Assembly (NCBI GenBank): GCA_018340375.1
Contig: JAFFJZ010000008.1
Location: forward strand, 496,001 to 560,000
Direction: 5' to 3'
DNA length: 64,000 nt
From: Gonatopus flavifemur
Taxonomy: Eukaryota; Arthropoda; Insecta; Hymenoptera; Dryinidae
Part shown: in pieces, positions 21,535 through 30,500 of the stretch
Layout of the letters: each line of letters opens with the position of its first letter
Numbering within the stretch: position 1 is the first letter of the stretch
Position numbers and translations under genes: made by a program
Notes under the pieces: generated by a model
The model's database searches: none
Told to the model about the DNA's origin: nothing
Seen by the model: only the letters and a program-made list of their open reading frames with translations

Positions 21535-24500
21535 GTCAGTACATTTTTGATACATTGATTTATTTGATCTTTTCACCTTCCATTTTGAGAGGATGGAATG
21601 AGGAGTTGTGTGGTTTGCGGCGATATAATCAGTATCCACACACAATACTCTGAACTAATGAAAAACAATACGAAGTCCACGGAAACACATAAACGCCTTA
21701 CAATGAAACTCGAAGAGAATTACTTGGGGAAAAAACCTGATTCTTCTAAGATTTTCACTTGATATGGCAAATATACCATCTGGAAACAAAATATGGGGAA
21801 TCAGTTGAACGATTTATGGTGAGAGGGAGGCTGGGTAATGGCGCGCTATTAATTTTTTAAACGACCACGGTTATATATTCTGTGTCATGAGTTTCGAAAC
21901 TTTTGATGGAAAATATATTCGGTAAATTATGTTTGATTATGGTTTATCAGAAAAAGGCAAGCTAAAATACTTCCATCTGCTAAAATGAAGGAGCTAAAAC
22001 TTTTAATGAAACAGATTCATCTTACTCAGTGAGGTTGTAGGTGAAGAGAATCTTCATTATTCTTCTCTACAAACAACCCAAGCTTAGTAAACAAAGAGAA
22101 ATAAGTGTCGATGAAGAGGGAATCAATCGAATTGCGGATAGCATATCGCGGAATGATGGAAAACCTAGATGAAAACAAAGCCCGAATAAGAATCGAGACC
22201 TGCCAAAACGTGGTTTCATCAACCATGTGTCTGCCAATACCATGTCTCAACAAACAATATGCTTAGTCAGCTCATTTTCTTGTTCCCACGAACAGTGGTG
22301 TGGTGAGAACATTCCTACCATCTTTCAATTCGCGTGGAAAAGAGGATAAGCAGCGGGATTTCTCCGCCATTTATCATGTGTTTTGCGTCAGTTGAAGAAT
22401 GATAGAGAAGATCTCACCCCGCGACTGCTCACGAAGAAGTTGCTTTCCCGCCCAACCTAGAACCATAATATCCTCTTTGTCAACCTGTGTCTAATGGAAG
22501 AATCTTATGACATACAAGTCCTCATAACTTCTCCTATTGCTCTGCTAGTGTTTGCAGACGGTAATGTAGCCTCCATTTTGTTAGGATCCTTCGATTCATT
22601 GCTCTCTCTCGTTAGAAGGGAGCATTGTGATCGTTTCGGGGGATCGAAAAATTTTTTGTCTCCAAAACGAAAATCTCTTACCCCAAAATGTTTCTCAGAG
22701 TTCAGGGGCAAATTTAGGTGGCGTGTCTGTCTCTCCGTCTGTCTGTCCTGTAGAAGTTATGTTTGTCAACAAAAAATAGTAGAGCCAACCGCATATGAGT
22801 TTGGATACGGCGAATCTCGCCGCGTGGTTGACTCAACTGAATATCGATTGAAGTAAATGCTCATTCGGTCATTCCAATCGATATTCAATTGAGTCAACCG
22901 CGTGACGAGATTCGCCATATCCAAACTTATATGTGGTTGGCTCCACTATGTTTTTCCACAGTGTATTTATTGAGGTTTCAGCTATATAGCTATATAGGTT
23001 CCAAATGTGGTAGAGGAATTGTCATTCCTGTAATTTGTTACGAAAAAAGTCATGTGCCTTTTCTGCCCTGGTGACCGACTAAGGATTGAATCGTCGCCTT
23101 CAACCGGCTTCACATGATTTGAAATACGAAATTAGCACAGTTCTCTGAACTCAAGTTTTATGGTGCTTACAAACAAACTCATACCGATTGAGCACCTTAA
23201 AGTGTACGGAACCCTACGAAGCAGACAGTATCGTTTCCGCCGAAGATAGTTGATTGGAGTGAAATTGAAACGCGCTCATCTTTGATTTTCACTTCATGGT
23301 TAAGACATTCTCATTAATTACGTGATTGCACGGAGAAAACATCTAGCAACTAGCGCATGAGCACCGATCACATATCAATCGCAAGAAAACATTCTCGAAA
23401 TTAACGAATCAACCCATCCGCTCATCTCATGTGGCAATGCGATAAATGCACAGGTTCATATTCTTATTCCAAGAAGTTCCACGGAAAAAACCGGTGAAAC
23501 TTGTTGCGATTGATACGTCGTCGGTGCTCATGCGTTAGTTCCTAGATTTCCTTCTCCGTGTGGAGTCAATATATTTTCTTTGATAATGGTTGTTCTGCTT
23601 TTAGCCTTCCGGGAATGAGAGCGGGCCAGAATTTCGGGATTCGATTCAGGACCAAACAACTGCTCCGATATTACCAGATAAGAATTCTTCCTTTCAAACG
23701 TTAGATAGTTATGACCAATCTGAAAAAAATATTAACACAACAAATTTTTCACAACATCCTGATACCTCTCGATCCCATTCGAGCGGAGAAGGATTCACGC
23801 ATGCAGAAACCAAGAGTAACAATGATGCCTTCGTGGGTCATACCAACAATATTAATGCGGTACGTATGACGATAAATCTTCTTAGTACAACATTCTTGTC
23901 GAACCAACAAAAATTCTGAAGGGGGTGTCTCGAATCAGGAAACATTCTGAGAAAAAGGAACACATCCATTGAGCCTGAAGTGAATGTTTGTATATATTAA
24001 GAGTATAATAAAAAACATTTTTCTAGAAGTGGAATAATCAATGACAGCAGATTAATTGGTCTATTTCATGAGTGTACCCAGACAGCACAACGCAGTGCCA
24101 AATGAACTCCCGTTATGGCCGCACCAAATGAATTTATTTTGAACTCATTTGGTGTTTCGGGTATTCTTTATGAATTCATTTGGTATGAGATGAATTCATA
24201 AGGCATTCATTTTTTGCGGCCATAACGGGGACTGTTCAGGAACACCTATTCTGCTACATATGAATTCATGAGGTATACTTGTGCTATCTGGGGTGTGCTT
24301 AAATTAGCAGGCGTGATAACTAAAAAAAACAAACCACTCATTAAACCGAATCAAAGTTTTGTTTCCTTCAGTATTAATGAATTGTCTTCTATGTGAACCT
24401 CAAAAGTTGGTCAGAAAGTCTTTTTAAATAATTTTTATTACACTGTCTTCTTTTGTTCCTAGAACCCATATTTCTTGGTTTGAACCTGAGTAAATTTATG

Positions 24501-27500
24501 ATTCATGGATTCTTTTTGCGTTTGTTTGGTTGACATAGGGAAAAAATATATGATTATCGGAAATCTTGTCGGTTTTATTGTCTCAGTCAAGGATTACAAA
24601 TCTCATTTCTTCCGCCAATTGGACCCTGGTAGCGGCGAGACGCTCAGGGCCGGTTCTAGGTATTGCAACACCCTGAGCAATAACCCTAAAACGCCACCTC
24701 AATGAATGGTGGCTTCAAATTCAGGGTTTAAAATTGGTATTCTCTAGAATTTTGTCATCCCCCTAAATTCTTCCGCCCTGGTTGGCTGCTTAGGCCACCT
24801 GTATGAGAGAACTGATCCTGGAGACCCTCATGGAATAGCTCATTAAATCTGCTGTAATTCATTATTTCACCTTAGAACACAGCTTTTTTATATACTTAGA
24901 ATGTAAATATTGTTACATATTATAATTGGAATCTACATAACTTACTGCTTCAGCCAAAAGTGGAACCTGGGACCGTTATGAGAAAATCCAAAGTTCCTCG
25001 AATGATTAAAAGGGTGAATTGTACTAAATCTATAGCATCACACAATTTGGAAAAACCTTCGGAAAAATTGAAGTCTCAAGTACAGCAGTGTTTCTCTCAA
25101 CTCGAAAGCAAAGACTGGTGAGTATTATGAGAGGTAATAATTGTACTAAAGGAATAATTTGATTCATTCAATGAGAGTTGTAGTTAGTAGAGACACAAGA
25201 ATCAATCATCATATCCGATGAATATTTTCATAAATACTCACATAATACAAATGTCTCAGTAATATCTCTAGGATATTCTGACAATATTACGATGTCTCCA
25301 TAATGTTGCAGAATATTTTGAAGATATTACTGAGACATTTGTGCTATGTAGGTATTTACTAGTTGATCGTGACTTTATCAATTTTCATATAAACTTGAAC
25401 AATTCAGGATCACTGAAGGTATCGAAACTAATTCAAAAAATATCAAGTGTTTATTTTGCGAGTATTTGAGTGGTAATTTTATACTTCTTCTCTAGGGAAA
25501 TCATAATTAAGGGTTTGAAAGCGCTTTCACAACTCGCCCAACAGCATCCAGGAATATTAGATACATGTTTTGCCGGTACAATGAGCCGATTATTAGGACG
25601 ACACATTAGAAACCTCCGGTCGCAAGTTGCTCGAGCTGCGTGTTTAGCAGCTGGAGATGTCTTTACCGCTCAAATTCGAGGAATCGATCAGGTGATTGAA
25701 TTGCAACTGCACAAAGAACAGTTAAATTTCACATTTGATCTTCCAAGAAGTATAATTTGTATATTACACGAACACCTTTATCATAGAAATTCTTGTGGTT
25801 ATCAAAGAACTTTCTCTCATACCTCATTTTACATGATATTCGGAGAATCAGAATCTCAATTGAATCCATGGTGCGTGGAGTATTACGCAATATATAATAC
25901 TCAGTGAAAGATCATATCTTAGCGTATTTAACATTTCTTGTTTTTTCAACAAAAAAAAAAGAAAGTTGGATCTACAATAATTCCATCACGTGATGCACGA
26001 GAGTAGCCAAGCATTGAGAGAATCGAGTCTATAACCCTAACAGTGAATGTTTTTCGTAGGATCTGGACAACATAGCTGGACCATTACTCCATAGAACTGC
26101 CGACACAAATCGATTTCTTCGAGCAGATAGTAATGCTGCTCTTGATCGTATGATAGAACATCTATCACCTCAAAAAACGATTCTGGTAATCGTACTACGC
26201 GGAGCTAAGTGAGTATATTTATGAAATAATATTTGAATTTTGGAGAGAATATAGAAAATTGAATTGCAAATCTCCTTATTATAGAATATAAACGAATTCA
26301 TATGTATCCAAACACATACGACGAACAGAAGATTCTTGTTCACGTAATTCATTCTTTCGCTTCGATGACATATAATGAAAATCATTTTCATTTATACTTC
26401 ATCAATTATGGTGAAATGACTCGATTAAAAATTATTATCAAGTCAATCTGATATTTCACTGTTGGAAGACTGCCCACACGTACGCTGAACCGGATGTGAT
26501 GATTGAGAATTCCTTATGACTTCATGGGGAAATTCTTCAAGGGTTCCCGTAATGACATTTCTTTATAAATCTCTTTATGAATCCCTGATACTCGTGAAGG
26601 ATTCTTAACAAATTTTCGAGAATTAATTATGAATTATTTTGGAACAGTATCAGGCAAGTATTTCTAGGAAAGCAGAACTGTGTCAGTATAGAACCAAAGT
26701 TAATAACATTGCAGGGTGATATACAAATACGGCCAGCATTCATACAATGTTGTGTGGCTGTCAAATCAGTGTTGGATCGGAATACAAATCAACTTCGTGC
26801 CAACACCCATTTTAATAAGCCCAGACTATGCCAGTATTGAATCAGAGTTAATTACCCTGTAGAATATATAAAACCATGCTGGTTAAAAGAATCCATTGAA
26901 TCTGATAATGAAATTTCAGGAGATTGGATCAGAATATCGTCCGAGATTCAATTCGTTTTGACGGGATTCGATCAGATTCATATTGAAAGAATTTATTCAT
27001 CTGGCCTGATCTCTTTGAAGAACCGCCGGTTGAAATTTACTCATAATTTTGTCCAGGATTCGATCAGATGCGGTGAGAATCGGTGAGATTTGGCAAGAAT
27101 CAGTGGATTCTTTTAGCCAGGGTACGGTGTTCTAACAGTACTACTGTAACGTTGTCTTAACCCAAATGTCGTCAGTTTTCAATGAATTTTCATCCAGTGT
27201 TTTTTCATATTATCTGTATCAGAAAAAATTTCTGGAACATGATATCCGATGTGAAATGTCACGCTCTTTCAGAATATCACCCCAGAATTTGGCTAAAATC
27301 ATTGCCCAAAGGGTTATCAACAGTTTTTTCCAAAAAATTGAAATTTTTATCATTGAAAATAATTTTAGACTCAAGATTTTTATATGAAACCGGTAATATA
27401 CACATTCCTTCTGAATAAAATTTTTGTCTCCAAACTCGCAATCTCTTAGGCCAAAATGTTCTTCCGAACTCGGGGGAATATTTTGGTTTCGGGTCTGTCT

Positions 27501-30500
27501 GTCTGTGTTTGTGTATGTGTGCGTGTGTATGTGAAGTGAATTGCAACCGCGTATATCTTCCGTTCCTATGATCCGATCGTCATGAAATTTTGACCATTGC
27601 TAGATGTACTATTAATAGTGGTCCCATATGGGTTTCGGCCTTATTCTGATAGGGGAAAGGGAGGGGTAACGGAAGATGTGGAAAAAATTGTGATTCCGTG
27701 ACCACCCATGTATGCGCTACACTGTAAGAAATAAAAAGTGTTAGTGGTTAATATGATGGTCTCAAGAATAATACTGTTTCCATGGCCAAAAGACTGCGGT
27801 ACGAGTAGTTGAAATTCACGCGGCGCCACCTGCAAGAAAGTGACACAGGAAGGCGTTACTTGAAATTCCAACACCCATAACATGTTATCATTCATCCACG
27901 CGGTGTTATCTGTAAGAAAGTAACATCAAAAAGTTTTACTTGAAATTTTAACAACCGTAGGGTGTTATAATTTATACACATGTATATAAAGTGGATCAGG
28001 CATGTCAGCACTCTTCCAACTTTTCAAGTCTAATGGTGAGGACATGATACGTCACTACAGCAGTATTTTCTGTCTATAGTTTTGGACATGATCATAGGAA
28101 AATACTCTATTCAGTAGTACATATCGATGGGTTTTATAATGCCAACGTGTTTATGTTCATCATTTATAAATATAACTGGGGGTTATAACCCAAAGTCTAT
28201 GATTGATACACTGAAAAAATGTGTTTTTTTTCGAGTGAGTAGTTTATTTCGTCCTAGATTTGATTAAAATACACATTACATTAAAACAAGTGAATATTTA
28301 TTCAGGAACTAAAATGAATAAATCAACTGGATAAAATTCGACTAACTTCAAATGAACTATTCATTCGACACGGAGCAATTTCTTTTCACAGTGTGCTTTG
28401 ATGATTGATAAACTACGTGCAAGTTTATCTGGTAGAATAACTTTCGGAAGAAAAATTGTAACGAACTCGATATTTTGAATTTTATTGGTGAATCCTTAGT
28501 GGTTTACAGTGATTTTAAGGCTGACCAATCCCGGGTAACTCGCACTCGTTCCCATGTCCCCCACTCTCTGTACAGCAGCATCCAACATGGCCGAGTCTGA
28601 AGAATAGGACGCTGCCTTGTCGACAGTTTTACTCTCAAATGAGGATATTCGAGTCTTATTCAATCTTGATTCATCTCCCACGTAATCCAAAGGATATGAA
28701 TTATATACAGTATGTTTTGAAGGCGTCAAAAAATTCGTAAAAAATGATCGTTCTCCTAGGGAATCTATTGAATATTCAGATTTCGTGAATGCAGGTAAGT
28801 TGGAAGAATTTTTGTATCAGTTGAATCAACATGTACTATTACAATTGCAAAATCTCGGAAAATATGTTTTCAAAATCCATTTAAGAAACAATTCATTTCC
28901 TTTGACACATTGCGTTTAAAAAATATTCCAAGTACGTTTTACGTCGTATCGCCAACAAATTTCAGATATTGTATTTGGTGGGTAGTCTTGAAAAATTATT
29001 TGAAAGATGAGTTATATGGAGAAAACTTTTCTGCATATAAATTAAGGCTCTGTCTAGAGACACGTGAGGTTCTCAGATTCTCGTGGATATTGTAAGGATA
29101 GCGTGAGGGAGAGAGGAATGGAGGGAATATGGCCGCAATTACTGACAACACGTGTTTAAGATTTCCTTTGAAAATATATAATATAAATCAGTTGGGGTTT
29201 TCACCACAAAGTATTTGACAAAGGAAGCAGAAGCTTTCATAAGATGAAAGATTACATAATATTTCAATCATTCGGTGAGGAATGATTCCACAATGTTTTT
29301 TTGAATGAGCATTTCAGAGACTCGTCTCTATCCAATCACGGTTACTTTGTCAATGACATCAATGTCCCCCTCTTCTCCAGAGAAAATCTTGAACACCTCT
29401 TTATTCCCTCCATTCCTCTTTCCCTCACGCTATCCTTACAATATCCACGAGAATCTGAAAACCTCACGTGTCTCTAGACAGAGCCTTAATTTATATACAG
29501 AAAGATTTTCTCCATATAACTCATATTTCAAATAATTTTTCAAGACTATCCACCAAACACAATATCTGAGATTTGTTGGCGATTTGAATGGAAAAAATTG
29601 AAAGAGTTTGCTGACATGCTTGGGTCACTCTATATACATGTTTATGAATTATAACACTCTACGGGTGTTAAAATTTCAAGTAAAACTTTTTGATGTCACT
29701 TTCTTACAGATAACACCGTGTGAATGAATGATAACATATTATGGGTGTCGAAATTTATCACAGTGTCGATCTATTTCGTCTAATATCAATAAAAATGTCG
29801 ATATATCGTTATCGATGTTCTTTTATCCGATAATCGATGTCAAACTATCGAATGGAATCCAAAATCAATATTTTTTATATCAATACTTTTTTTCATAACC
29901 GCCCATCCCTAGTTCCCTCCCGAGTAGCAATCGGACTTTGTATATGTACTATGAATGTTCATACCCGGGAAAAAAACTTCCATATACGAGGGTGGATTGA
30001 TAAGTTTCCGGCCTGACCAAGAGATGGCGCCACTAGGCCTACCTTGAGGTGGCGTTCTATAGTACCATCCTTAGATAGCTTGTAGCTATAGTTTCAGTCC
30101 GATCGCCATGTTAGTTTAGTTTTGAGAGCACGCTGACCAAGACGCCTCTGTGTTTTTCGTAAAAATGGAAAAGCTGGAAAATCGTGCTGTCATCAAATAC
30201 TTTTATTAGAAGGGGTTAACGCCGAAGGAAATTAAAGAAGAGATGGACTCAACACTGGGGACATCCTCCCCATCATATTCAACCGTTCAGCAGTGGGTTT
30301 CCGAGTTTAAAAAGGGTCGTGTGAGCACCTCTGATGAGCCTCGCTCAGGACGCCCCATTGAGGTCACAACTCCAGATATGATCGAAAAAATCCATCAAAT
30401 AGTGCTGAAAGATCGCAGATTAAAAGTTCGTGAGATAGCTGAGACCTGTAAGATGTCATATGAACGTGTACAAAATATTTTGCACCAACATTTGTATATG

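Noticed and set aside
25470..25907. 145-codon frame as a complete gene
   Set aside because: Only 25496-25691 matches the TOG family and it is bounded by good splice sites; the rest is intron read-through.
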